This document shows, piece after piece, positions 24,569-33,582 of a stretch of DNA of 64,000 nt. Numbering within the stretch: position 1 is the first letter of the stretch; each line of letters starts with the position of its first letter. Under the pieces are notes generated by a model that was not told the origin of the DNA, searched no databases, and saw only the letters and a program-made list of their open reading frames with translations. A program made the translations under genes and the position numbers. Source of the stretch: Streptomyces sp. NBC_01294 (GTDB lineage: Bacteria > Actinomycetota > Actinomycetes > Streptomycetales > Streptomycetaceae); the NCBI RefSeq assembly GCF_035917235.1, contig NZ_CP108423.1:1922001-1986000 (forward strand), given 5' to 3'.

Positions 24569-27500
24569 CTAGGCAGACCAGCGGGGGTCGCTCGGTTCAG
24601 GTCCGCCCGTGAGGTTCGATCCCGCTTCAAGGCTCACTTGAACGAGGCCTTCCGTGGTGGCGACGGCCAAGTCGCCGTCGATGAAGGCGACGTCGTGCAC
24701 GGGAAGGCCCAGAGGGATGCTCAGCGCCTCGCCCCCCGTCTCGGAATTCCAGAAGCGGACGGTTCCATTGCTGTCGCCCGTGACGAGCATGGCTTCGCGG
24801 TCCGGGAGCTGATAGGACTCAATGGCGGTCAGGTCTGGATGGGCGATCGGCTCCCCCACGGCCTCGCCCGTCATGAGGTTCCACTGTCGTGCGACCCCAT
24901 CCGCGCCCGCCGTGGCGAGAAGAGACTGCCCGCCGAGTCCGACGAACGCGGACAAGGCCCGTATGCCACCGACGTGATCCGTCACCAACTCGCCGGTCTT
25001 CTCGCCGGTACCCGGATCCCACAACCGCACCACCCCGTTCTCACCACCCGTGGCCAGGAAAGACCGCCCGCCAAACCCGACGAACGCCGACAGCGCCTGC
25101 ACCCCACCGGCGTGATCCGTCACCAACTCACCGGTCTTCTCGCCGGTACCGGGATCCCACAACCGCACCACCCCGTCCTCACCACCCGTGCCGAAAGTGA
25201 GCCTTTCGTCATCGCCATGGACGACCCGGACCGCGGTCACCGCGAGGACGTCTCCGTCGTGTTCGGTCGGCAGCTCATCGACCTGCTCGCCCTCGGCCGG
25301 GTCGAACACACGCAGCATCGCGTCGGCGTCCACGGCGGCGATCAGGGTCTGTTCGTCTTCGCCGGTGAAGGATGTCAGCGCTTGCGTGGTCGTCGCGGTG
25401 TCGCGGAAGGGCACACCTGCCGGTCGGCCACTGGGCGGTGCCCAGATCCGTAGGGTTTGGTCGTCGCCGCTGGTGGCCAGCAGTGGATACGCACCGGACA
25501 GGGGCGGCACCGGCGACACGGCCCGCACCCAGTCCTCGTGGCCTGTCAGAGGCGCTGTCACCGGCTGGCCGCCGGCCGGATCCCATAGTCGTACGCTGTT
25601 GTCCGCTCCGACAGTGACGAGCAGCGTCCGCGCCCCATCCTCGCCTGCCTCGACCAGCGTTCCCACCGCGAGGACTGGCTCCACGTGACCGATGAGAGGC
25701 GCCATGGTCTGTCTGCCGGTGTCCGGATCCCAAATCCGTACCGTCCCGTCCTCACCCCCGGATGCCAGCAGCGTCTGCCCTCCCCACCCCACGAACGCCG
25801 TGACGGAGAAGACGGCTCCTTCATGTCCGGTCAGGGGACCACTGGTTTCCACTCCGGTGGCCGGGTCCCAAATCCGTAGCGTCCCGTCGATGCCCCCGGT
25901 GGCCAGGAGCACGTGCCTGTCCTGGTCGGCGTCCAGGCTGTCGAACGCCACCACCGAGTAGACATCGCCATCGTGACCGGTCCCCACCAGCACATCGGTC
26001 TCCTGGCCGGCGTCCGGGTCCCACTCCGTCCCGGGCTCGTCCAAGCCTCCCACCGCCAGCTGTTTGCCGGTCAGCGGTTCCCAGACACGGACCGTCCCAT
26101 CTCCGCCTCCTGTGGCCAGCAGCGTCTGCCCGTCGGTGTCCTTGAACGCCGCCACGGAGTGGACCCAGTCATTGTGAGCGGTCAGCGGCTCCCCCACTGT
26201 CTCTCCCCTGATGAGGTCCCAGATGCGTACCGTGCCGTCCGCTCCCCCGCTGGCCAGCAGCGTCTGTCCCTTTGGGCCCGTGAACGCCTCGATCGCCTGG
26301 ACAGGGGCGTCATGCAGCGTCACCGGGTCTCCCACCGCTTCCCCCCGCGCCGGGTCCCAGAACCGCACCGTCCCGTCATCACTGCCCGACGCCAGCAGCA
26401 CTCCCCTTGAGGCGTCCCTGAACGCCACGATGGTCTGGACCGAGCCCGTATGACCGCTGAGACGCAAGTGGGTCGCGTGGCCCTTCAGTTGTCCCCAGCG
26501 CACGGACCAGGCCGAATCGGGGTCGGAAGCTCTCCTGCCGAAGCGCTGCACGACGGTCTCCTGCGAACAGCGAAGGCTCCCGAGCTCCCGCAATCCTCGC
26601 CGGTCCCGGGAGTTCGCAGTGGCGAGTCGCTCCCATTCGAACAGGACTCCGGCCACTGCGGGAGGAAGCTCGAACCGCCCGAGGGCTCTGAGCATGACGC
26701 TGGAGACGACCGCCGAGGGGCTCAGCCGGTCGAGCAGTCGGGGGCAGTCCGCCAGGACCTGCCATCCATCCGGCCCGGCGAGACCGGCATGGGTGGGCAG
26801 ATGGTTCACGACATAGGGGTTGGACCGTTCGTCCAACCCCGGGCTCGGGGGTTCTGCCAGATACTGGGTGATACGGCAGTGCCGGTCGTCGTGCTCGGAG
26901 GGCGGATGCGTCCGGGTGAAGTGCTCGGAGAAGGTCCGGTGTGCCAGGCGGTACACGCTCTGGCCCGATTCCGTGTCCAGCATCAGGTACGGCGCGGCCG
27001 TGTCCGTCAGTTCTCTGATGTCATCATCGGTGACGGCGATGTCAGGGCTGTCGGCGAGGGCCGTAGCGATGCCCGCCCACACGCCGTCGGCGATGGGCAG
27101 GCCGCGTCCCTGGGCCAAGGCGAGCGCTTCGAGCAGGAGGCGATGACAGGGGGCCTTGTCGCTCAGGCGCTCGACGGCTCGGGTGAAGAGCTGTCGGTGG
27201 TCGCACTCGAGCAAGGGGGTCGGGTCAGCGGCCAGCTCGGGGTTGCTGATGACCTCGTGCACAGCGAGGCGACCGTAGAGGAATTCCCGGTCAAGATTGC
27301 TGAGGGCTTCCGCGGTCCTGTCGATCTGCGAAGGTTCGACGCCCAACCGGGCCCGTGCCGCGTGCAGGCGATTGCGTATGTACTGGCGCATGGCTGCGGG
27401 GTCGCGGGCGACGCTCAGTGTCTCGCGGTTGCCGTTCCGATCCGCTCCCAGTGCCTCCATGAGGTCCGCATCCTCGAAAGCAGGCAGATCGGGGCCTTCG

Positions 27501-28855
27501 GCCGTGGACCGGCGCGTGCCGACGACAACGCGCACGCCGGCCAGGTCCGCCAGGGGGCTGAGTACCTCTTCGGCAATCAGCAGGGGTAGGTGTGCCTCGT
27601 CGAGCGCGTCCGCCAGCAGTGTGAAGCGAACGCCGGGGTCGGCCCCAGCCACGACCGCACGAAATCGCTCTATCAGCCAGGCGCACTGTTCGCCGATCGT
27701 CGCGTCGGGCGGAGTGCCGAGCCCGGCCGAGGTGGCGATCCGCTGCACCACGGTCCGGGGCGTCGCCCCTGTCAGGTGAAGCACCGCGTCGAAGACGTCG
27801 TAGGGAGGGACGGCGCCCTCGGGTAGAGGGCGGAGTTTCTGATGCTCAATCAGGATATCGGCGAGCTCACGCCGGGAGTGCACCACGACATGGCCCAGAA
27901 GCGCCGACTTCCCCGACCCCGCCGCTCCGGTGACGACGAGCATGCCCCGTTCCGCGCCGTCGAGCCACGCGAGGATCCGGCGGCGCTCGTCCTCCCGGCC
28001 TTCGAAGTACCAGTTCTGTTCGCCCAGTTCAGCGCCACTGGCCTTGGGGATGAAGTGAAGACGCTCGTCGTCCGTGAGGTTCTCGAGGACCCTCTCGATG
28101 TCGATCACGGTGTCCAGGGACGCCTGCATGCGGCCCGCCAGTGTGGGCACGGCGCGGCGCAGAGCGGCACCATTATCACCCGGACGCAGGTGGATGGAAC
28201 AGCCGTTCAGGTTCCGCTGGAGCTCTTTGGTGAGGTCGTGGAAGTCGATTGTGTCCTCAGTGCGGAAAGTGCTCGTCAGAACGGTGTTCAGTACTCTGCG
28301 GAAGGCGCCGAGGACGGTGCTCCCCTCCGCGGCCGTCGCAATCAGCAGGTAGCCGCGCGCTTCCCCGTCTTCCAAGGCCTTGGCGTGCATCCGATCCACG
28401 AAGTCACTGGAGGAGCACGCGTCGATGATCACGATGGCCCAGCCGGCGCCGACCTGACACTGCCGCGCTTTGAGGGACTGCAACAGTTCCTCGGGCCCGA
28501 TTCCGTTCTGAGTCAGTTCTGCGGGGCTGAGGGCGTGGGCGAGCAAGGTCGTGGGACCCCCGTTGCTCCACCCATGGCCGACCCAGTACAGGAACGTGTC
28601 ACCGGTGACATCGGGGGCCGACCACTCCTCAAGCCGCTGCTTTACCGCGCCGACCTCTCGATTCTCCGCGGGGACCGCCCAGGAATCCACGCGGGCACCG
28701 AACGGCTCCAGGAGCGCGGCGACGGCCGCCACCTCCGGCCCCGTGTCCAGGTGGTCGTGGTGAACGTAGACACCGATGTCGACCGGAAAGAACTGCAGCG
28801 GCCCCGAGGCGTTCCCGCTGTCCGAAACAGTCGTCATCGGCTGTGTCTCAGTCAT
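24569..28855 (-). CDS. Caspase-like peptidase / NTPase / WD40-repeat protein
   Basis: 1,428 residues. A caspase (C14) domain at the N-terminus has the His of WVGHGWSNGG (His94) and the Cys of IIDACSSSD (Cys147). A STAND-type NTPase follows with Walker A GAAGSGKS (310-317) and a Walker B-like LLADALDEAH (about 400). From about 830 to the end there are 12 clear WD40 units (RFWD, RIWD, RLWD and similar) and one or two weak ones, enough for two seven-bladed propellers. This is the layout of bacterial conflict-system proteins in which the propeller senses a trigger, the NTPase oligomerises and the protease acts as effector. It overlaps the upstream lipase gene by 8 bp and is translationally coupled to it; ATG 28837 is an alternative start. 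The trigger and protease substrate are unknown. Confidence 0.85.
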   Translation of the reverse strand: MTETQPMTTVSDSGNASGPLQFFPVDIGVYVHHDHLDTGPEVAAVAALLEPFGARVDSWAVPAENREVGAVKQRLEEWSAPDVTGDTFLYWVGHGWSNGGPTTLLAHALSPAELTQNGIGPEELLQSLKARQCQVGAGWAIVIIDACSSSDFVDRMHAKALEDGEARGYLLIATAAEGSTVLGAFRRVLNTVLTSTFRTEDTIDFHDLTKELQRNLNGCSIHLRPGDNGAALRRAVPTLAGRMQASLDTVIDIERVLENLTDDERLHFIPKASGAELGEQNWYFEGREDERRRILAWLDGAERGMLVVTGAAGSGKSALLGHVVVHSRRELADILIEHQKLRPLPEGAVPPYDVFDAVLHLTGATPRTVVQRIATSAGLGTPPDATIGEQCAWLIERFRAVVAGADPGVRFTLLADALDEAHLPLLIAEEVLSPLADLAGVRVVVGTRRSTAEGPDLPAFEDADLMEALGADRNGNRETLSVARDPAAMRQYIRNRLHAARARLGVEPSQIDRTAEALSNLDREFLYGRLAVHEVISNPELAADPTPLLECDHRQLFTRAVERLSDKAPCHRLLLEALALAQGRGLPIADGVWAGIATALADSPDIAVTDDDIRELTDTAAPYLMLDTESGQSVYRLAHRTFSEHFTRTHPPSEHDDRHCRITQYLAEPPSPGLDERSNPYVVNHLPTHAGLAGPDGWQVLADCPRLLDRLSPSAVVSSVMLRALGRFELPPAVAGVLFEWERLATANSRDRRGLRELGSLRCSQETVVQRFGRRASDPDSAWSVRWGQLKGHATHLRLSGHTGSVQTIVAFRDASRGVLLASGSDDGTVRFWDPARGEAVGDPVTLHDAPVQAIEAFTGPKGQTLLASGGADGTVRIWDLIRGETVGEPLTAHNDWVHSVAAFKDTDGQTLLATGGGDGTVRVWEPLTGKQLAVGGLDEPGTEWDPDAGQETDVLVGTGHDGDVYSVVAFDSLDADQDRHVLLATGGIDGTLRIWDPATGVETSGPLTGHEGAVFSVTAFVGWGGQTLLASGGEDGTVRIWDPDTGRQTMAPLIGHVEPVLAVGTLVEAGEDGARTLLVTVGADNSVRLWDPAGGQPVTAPLTGHEDWVRAVSPVPPLSGAYPLLATSGDDQTLRIWAPPSGRPAGVPFRDTATTTQALTSFTGEDEQTLIAAVDADAMLRVFDPAEGEQVDELPTEHDGDVLAVTAVRVVHGDDERLTFGTGGEDGVVRLWDPGTGEKTGELVTDHAGGVQALSAFVGFGGRSFLATGGENGVVRLWDPGTGEKTGELVTDHVGGIRALSAFVGLGGQSLLATAGADGVARQWNLMTGEAVGEPIAHPDLTAIESYQLPDREAMLVTGDSNGTVRFWNSETGGEALSIPLGLPVHDVAFIDGDLAVATTEGLVQVSLEAGSNLTGGPEPSDPRWSA
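24915..25190 (-). repeat. Near-identical tandem WD40 repeat units (138-bp period)
   Basis: Two neighbouring WD40 units of 46 codons (RLWDPGTGEKTGELVTDH) are almost identical at DNA level, for example GTCACCAACT at 24981 and at 25119. The other units of the same gene are far more diverged, so this pair arose by recent duplication or gene conversion. Confidence 0.8.
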
Positions 28856-30329
28856 CCTCAGGATCGACTGCCAGGACGAGCTGTGTGACGGGTGAGTTGC
28901 CTCCGGATTTGGCCTTGATCCGGTACAGACCGGGTGCGGGCAGGGTGACTTGGGATCCGAGTTCACCTTCGGTACGGCGGAGGGCGACCTTGGCGATCTG
29001 CTGATCGGTTGCCGCCTTGTGGACGGTGCACCCCGTACCGGCGTTCGCAGGCCGTCCCGAGTCCGGCGCGGAATGCACCCGCAGCCGCCAAGGGCTGCCT
29101 GCCATGACGTAGTCGGGAACCTCCAGGCCGATGTGGCCGTCGCCCAGTGCGGGACCGCGGTTGTGGTCGTACTCGGTGAGCACGGCTTGCACGTACTGGA
29201 CGGCGGTGCTGTCCTTGGCCAGGCCGCCATGCTGCAACGGGAGCCACACAGGCTCGTTCGAGGCGAGGTAGGCGGCGTCCCGGTAGACAGTGCCGTCGCC
29301 TGCCCGGTCACGGCGGATGGGGATGCGGTCACCGTCGCGGGCCAGTGCACCGTCTCTGTTCCGCTCGAACGCGACGTACTGCTTGTGCACCACGCCGGCG
29401 TCGAGGCGCAGACTCTGCGCCGTCGGCTGAGCCACGCCGACGAGCGCGCGGTGCCCTGGAAGGGCGGGCGCCTGTTCACGCATGCTCTGCTGGAACAAAT
29501 GGGCCTCACGGGCGAGTTCTACGTCACCGCCCAGGGCAGCCACGTCGGCCGGACCGAGGCGGAGCACGTCCGTGCCCGCGTCAACGCAGCGGTAGTCCGG
29601 CAGCAGGTCGTGCACACCGGGCAGTGTCGCCGACAGGACCTGCATCCGGCGTCGCAGCCGGGCGGGCAGCCGGCTGGAGCGGTCGCCGTTGAGGATGACG
29701 GCCGCCTTGACCGAACCGAGGAACGGCGTGCCGAGGGTGACCACGGCTCTGGTGTCGGGGGCCAGGTCGCTGCCCTGGGATACGGCGTGGGCGAAGGCGG
29801 CCCGGGTGACCAGGCCACCCATGGAGTGGGCGACGAACACCAGGCGGGCCTCGCGCCCGTCCGGATGCCGACGGCGTGCCCGATCGTGCTCCTCGCTGGC
29901 GCGCCACCGGGTCAGGTGACGGTGGGCGGCTTCCGCCAGCAGTGCGCCGTTGACGGCAACGGGTAGCCGCCAGTCGTACGGGAACGCGAGAACGCCCTTC
30001 GGGTCAGCAACCGTCCGCTCAATGGCAGCGAGCAGGGCACTGTAGGGCTCGAACCCTTTCAGGAACGGCGCCCAGGCGGGGAAGCGCAGCAGCTCGGTGG
30101 CTTCCACCCGGCCGTACTTGCCGGACCGCTCGTCCTCGTCCATGTGCAACGGGTGCGTCCCGTCATCACGCAGCCAGGCGCCCAACCACTGAGGATCACG
30201 CAAGCCCCACACCGGGTGTCCCGTGACGGTGTCGCGCAGCGCGCTACCCATGATCCCCGGCACCACGACCACGGCGTCATGCGTGACTTCAGATGACACG
30301 CCGGTGCGCTCGTTCCCCCCAAGCATCAT
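28848..30329 (-). CDS. LCAT/PGAP1-like alpha/beta hydrolase, partner of the caspase protein
   Basis: About 493 residues with the landmarks of the lecithin:cholesterol acyltransferase family: PGIMGSAL near the N-terminus, FPYDWRLP, the nucleophile elbow VAHSMGGLVTR, LGTPFLGS, GDGTVYRDA (Asp region) and a late HGGL (His). A C-terminal beta-rich segment (LPAPGLYRIKAKSGG) looks immunoglobulin-like. No signal peptide is seen, so a cytoplasmic lipase or acyltransferase is likely. Its stop lies inside the start of the caspase-WD40 gene, so the pair is co-expressed. In a conflict setting the lipase could be a membrane-damaging effector activated by the partner protease; this is inference. The start is uncertain (30329, 30326 or GTG 30299) because no strong ribosome site is present. 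Confidence 0.75.
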   Translation of the reverse strand: MMLGGNERTGVSSEVTHDAVVVVPGIMGSALRDTVTGHPVWGLRDPQWLGAWLRDDGTHPLHMDEDERSGKYGRVEATELLRFPAWAPFLKGFEPYSALLAAIERTVADPKGVLAFPYDWRLPVAVNGALLAEAAHRHLTRWRASEEHDRARRRHPDGREARLVFVAHSMGGLVTRAAFAHAVSQGSDLAPDTRAVVTLGTPFLGSVKAAVILNGDRSSRLPARLRRRMQVLSATLPGVHDLLPDYRCVDAGTDVLRLGPADVAALGGDVELAREAHLFQQSMREQAPALPGHRALVGVAQPTAQSLRLDAGVVHKQYVAFERNRDGALARDGDRIPIRRDRAGDGTVYRDAAYLASNEPVWLPLQHGGLAKDSTAVQYVQAVLTEYDHNRGPALGDGHIGLEVPDYVMAGSPWRLRVHSAPDSGRPANAGTGCTVHKAATDQQIAKVALRRTEGELGSQVTLPAPGLYRIKAKSGGNSPVTQLVLAVDPEDD

Positions 30330-30690
30330 GCACGAACGATATCCGGCAGACGCCGTGCGAAGGAGCGGAAAGCCGAGGAGCACCACCGCCGACGAGATGC
30401 AGCGGCAGCACTGATGACCAGCGTCGGCGTCAGAGGCTGCAGTTCGGCTTCCCGGAACAGGTTGGCGACGGCCTCGACGAGGAGCGAGCGATGCCCGACC
30501 CACGAAAACTCGCCGGAAAGAGCCCGCAGAAGCGTCATCTGAGCTCAACACTCAGAGAAGTGGTGTGACACCGCTGCGGGCCCGGTCACCGCTGCATCGT
30601 GAAGTCGCAGGTCAGACCGCCTCCACTGGACAGGCCGTCCGCCCGAACCGGTGTGCAGCCGGAAATAGGTCGAGCAGCCCGACAAGCAAG
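30330..30690. other. Gene-free leader of the lipase operon
   Basis: No convincing gene is seen. The stretch lies between the lipase start and repeat copy 2 and should contain the promoter of the lipase-caspase operon; no clear -35/-10 pair was recognised. A CAGGTCAGAC sequence occurs at about 30608. Confidence 0.4.
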
Positions 30691-30752
30691 CAGGTCAGGC
30701 GCCCTTCGCGATCGGCTCCAGGATTGCCACGCACTCCACGTGGTGCGTCATC
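30691..30752 (-). repeat. Methyltransferase 3'-end repeat, copy 2 (probable attachment scar)
   Basis: Minus strand reads LDLIPMTHHVECVAILEP then IAKGA and stop, very close to the end of actinobacterial TrmA/RumA-type RNA methyltransferases. CAGGTCA heptamers lie at its right-hand reading end (30691) and twice more within 60 bp beyond its start. Confidence 0.75.
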
Positions 30753-31121
30753 GGAATAAGATCCAACAAAAACAGGTCAAAGGAAACCGCAGGTCAGCGA
30801 CCCGCAAGGCGCAGATTGGGCAGGCTGCCCGTGTGCGTTACGTGCGTAGTGGGCGGTATGTGCAACGCGTTGACGCTCCTTGCCTGCCTCTGGCCGGGCG
30901 AACGGAGCCCCATCGAGAGGTGACCAGCGACGCCCCCGCGTTGCGTCCCCTGAGCGCCCGGAAGCCGGTCAGTCGCGGAGGGCCACCCCGGGTTCCACGA
31001 AGGCTCCGGAGAACCGTGCCGACCTGACCCAGGGGCCTACGCCCGCCAATGCAGTTGCTTTTGAGCTGGGGCGGGCCATTGCCCAGCTCCTGGAGGGTTG
31101 GGGGCCGGGTGCCGGTCACGC

Positions 31122-31235
31122 ATAGGAATCCTGACGAAGGTGTTCACGCCGGAGCTGGTGGACGCGGCCGTCGCCAAGCAACGCAAGCACCGAGGTGCTG
31201 GCCGACCCGTGGCCCGCGCCATCCAGCCGCCGTCC
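31122..31235 (+). pseudogene. Fragment of an IS4-type transposase N-terminus
   Basis: The frame reads GILTKVFTPELVDAAVAKQ, the diagnostic start of the insertion-element-4 transposase N-terminal domain, then runs into unrelated sequence. The rest of the element is gone. It lies between repeat copy 2 and the TSUP gene. Confidence 0.6.
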
Positions 31236-31362
31236 CCCTGACCGCACGAGCAGACCCGCCGGGCGCGATGCCGATGCTCGGAGGTCCGGACAAAGGCTTG
31301 GGGAAGACCCAGTGGAATCGGGTCGTAGCAGGCGAGAGCGGCCACCAGCGAGGGTCCTCGTC

Positions 31363-32178
31363 ATGACCACTGACCAGAACCTCGTTCCTCTTCGCTCGAC
31401 ACACTCAGCGCCCGTGGTGTTCGGCGCGGGAGCGGCCATCGGTGTATTGGGCGGGATGATCGGGCTGGGCGGCGCGGAGTTCCGCCTGCCTCTGCTGATC
31501 GGCCTCTTCGGGTTCGCCGCGCTCTCAGCCGTCATCCTGAACAAGGCGATGAGCCTGGTCGTGGTCTTGGTCGCGCTGCCCGCCCGCCTGGCGGCGGTTC
31601 CGGCCGCCGAGGTGGCCGCGCGTTGGCCCGTCGCGGTCAACCTGCTCGCCGGCAGTCTGCTCGGCGCGTGGACCGGAGCGAGCTGGGCGGCGCGCATGCG
31701 CACCGCGACCCTCTACAAGGTGCTGGCAGCGTTGATGGTGCTCATGGCCGCCGCTCTGGTGGTCACGCACACCACCACCCTGGGCACCCTCTCCCTGCCG
31801 CTGTGGGCCCAAGTGCCCGCCGGGGTCGTAGCCGGGTTCGGCATCGGGGTGGTCGCCGCGATCATGGGCGTGGCCGGAGGCGAGCTGCTGATCCCGACGA
31901 TCGTGCTGTTGTCCGGGGAGGACATCAAGACCGCCGGAAGCCTATCCCTGCTGGTCTCCCTCCCGACGATGCTCGTCGCGTTCGCCCGCTACAGCCGGGA
32001 CGGCAGCTTCGCGGTCCTCGGCGCCAACCTCCGCTTCACCGCGATCATGGCCGCGGGCTCCATCGTCGGCGCGGTGCTGGGCGGCCTGCTCTTGGGGGTG
32101 TTCCCGGACCTGGTCCTCATCCCCCTGTTGGCCCTGATCCTGCTTGTCTCCGCAGTCAAGCTCGCCCGTCACGACTGA
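31363..32178 (+). CDS. TSUP (TauE/SafE) family membrane permease
   Basis: 271 residues, mostly hydrophobic, with about eight membrane segments. The N-terminal GVLGGMIGLGGAEFRLPLL and the matching GVVAAIMGVAGGELLIPTI in the second half are the paired glycine-rich repeats of the TauE/SafE sulfite/sulfonate exporter family. ATG 31363 has GAGGG nine bases upstream. It is a single-gene unit. The substrate cannot be read from the sequence; sulfite or organosulfur anions are typical. It lies in the same block as the iron importer but on the opposite strand. Confidence 0.85.
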   Translation: MTTDQNLVPLRSTHSAPVVFGAGAAIGVLGGMIGLGGAEFRLPLLIGLFGFAALSAVILNKAMSLVVVLVALPARLAAVPAAEVAARWPVAVNLLAGSLLGAWTGASWAARMRTATLYKVLAALMVLMAAALVVTHTTTLGTLSLPLWAQVPAGVVAGFGIGVVAAIMGVAGGELLIPTIVLLSGEDIKTAGSLSLLVSLPTMLVAFARYSRDGSFAVLGANLRFTAIMAAGSIVGAVLGGLLLGVFPDLVLIPLLALILLVSAVKLARHD

Positions 32179-32532
32179 CTTTGCCGAGACACCCCTGGAG
32201 ACCAGCTGGGGAACGTCCTGGTCTCCGACGTCGACTCCGGCCCGCGCAAAAGCAACTGCAATGACCTACGCCGTCCCTGGTACTCGCGCCGAGACAGCGC
32301 TCCCCATCGCTCGCGTGGAGCCATCCAGCAAGCGCCGAGATCTTGTCCGCCAGTGGTTCCAGGTAGGTAATACCCCCGGGCACGGCCAGATCAGATGCCT
32401 GGAACGCGGAGGCTAGCGTGCCACTCGCGTTGCCTGGGCGGGTCAGGCACCGTGTGCCGGAACACACGCCAGATCGTGCCGCAGCCGCATGGTCCCTGGC
32501 CCGAGTGCCCGCCCCGGGGAGCGCGTCCGGAA
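32179..32532. other. Gene-free stretch between the TSUP gene and the convergent fbpC-like gene
   Basis: No supported gene. The minus strand has a short open segment (SDLAVPGGITYLEPLADK) that looks protein-like and could be a gene relic, but I cannot identify it. Confidence 0.35.
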
Positions 32533-33582
32533 TCACACGGCGGCGGAGTGCAGAGTCGCCTCCCCCATCACCTCGATGCCTGTGCGCTCCCCGGGCCGGG
32601 CAGCGGCTGGGCTGGGGACTCGGACGTCGATGGGCTCGTCGATGCCGTCCACAGCAACGGTGACCATCGCGTCGTGGCCGTAGAAGCGAACGTCGGTCAC
32701 CATGCCACTGGCTTCGGCCGCATCCGGAGCGGTCAGTCGGAGCTGCTCGGGCCGCAGCAGCACCACCCCCTCGCGGAGTCGGCCGGGCGAGTCCGTCAGT
32801 GGGATGCGGCCCAGCGCGGTGGCCGCCATGTCCTGGTCCGCAGTACCGGTGACGAGTACCGCGTCACCGACGAAGGCGGCGACCCAGGGGTCGGCGGGAC
32901 GGCTGTACACCTCGTGCGGTGTGTCGCACTGGGCCACGCGGCCGTTGCGGACGACGGCGACGAGGTCGGCTGTGGAGAGGGCTTCCTGCTGGTCGTGGGT
33001 GACGAGCAGAGCGGTGGCCCCGGTGGCGCGCAGGGCAGCGCGTACGTCTGCGCGTACGCCGGTGCGCAGGGCGGCGTCGAGGGCGTTGAACGGCTCGTCG
33101 AGGAGGACCAGGGCGGGTTCCGGTGCCAGGGCCCGGGCCAGGGCGATGCGCTGCTGCTGGCCGCCGGACAGCTCGTGCGGCATGCGGTCGCCGTAGCCCA
33201 CGAGGCCGACGAGTTCGAGCATCTCTTCCGTGCGCCGCCGACGGGTGGCCCGGTCGAGGCCGGTCAGGCCGAAGGCGACGTTGCGGGCCACGCTGAGGTG
33301 CGGGAAGAGCGCGCCTTCCTGGGGCACGATGCCGATGCGGCGGCGTTCGGGCGGAAGGTGGACTCCAGGGCCGGACAGTGTGCGCCCGTCGAGGGTGACG
33401 GTGCCCGCGTCGGCGCGCAGGAAGCCCGCGACGATGCGCAGCAGCGTGGTCTTGCCGCAGCCCGAGGGGCCGAGGACAGCAGTCAGTGCGCCGCCGGGGA
33501 CGGTGAGGTCGAGGCCGTCGAGGACCGGCGCCGCACCGGGGCCGTACGCCTTGGCCAGTCCGGCGATCTGCAGGTCGGTCAT
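32533..33582 (-). CDS. fbpC: Iron(III) ABC importer, ATP-binding subunit
   Basis: 349 residues with Walker A GPSGCGKT (38-45), signature ELSGGQQQRIALARAL, Walker B LVLLDEPF and a C-terminal TOBE-like domain (VVLLRPEQLRLTAP), as in FbpC/PotA-type importer ATPases. It powers uptake of ferric iron through the adjacent permease. It overlaps the permease gene by 4 bp and is last in the fbpA-fbpB-fbpC order. Iron regulation is indicated by the iron box before fbpA. Confidence 0.88.
   Translation of the reverse strand: MTDLQIAGLAKAYGPGAAPVLDGLDLTVPGGALTAVLGPSGCGKTTLLRIVAGFLRADAGTVTLDGRTLSGPGVHLPPERRRIGIVPQEGALFPHLSVARNVAFGLTGLDRATRRRRTEEMLELVGLVGYGDRMPHELSGGQQQRIALARALAPEPALVLLDEPFNALDAALRTGVRADVRAALRATGATALLVTHDQQEALSTADLVAVVRNGRVAQCDTPHEVYSRPADPWVAAFVGDAVLVTGTADQDMAATALGRIPLTDSPGRLREGVVLLRPEQLRLTAPDAAEASGMVTDVRFYGHDAMVTVAVDGIDEPIDVRVPSPAAARPGERTGIEVMGEATLHSAAV

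Noticed and set aside
28855..29509. Extension of the caspase-WD40 frame into the lipase gene
   Set aside because: The first 218 codons would be antisense-like noise overlapping the lipase; the caspase domain starts just after 28855.
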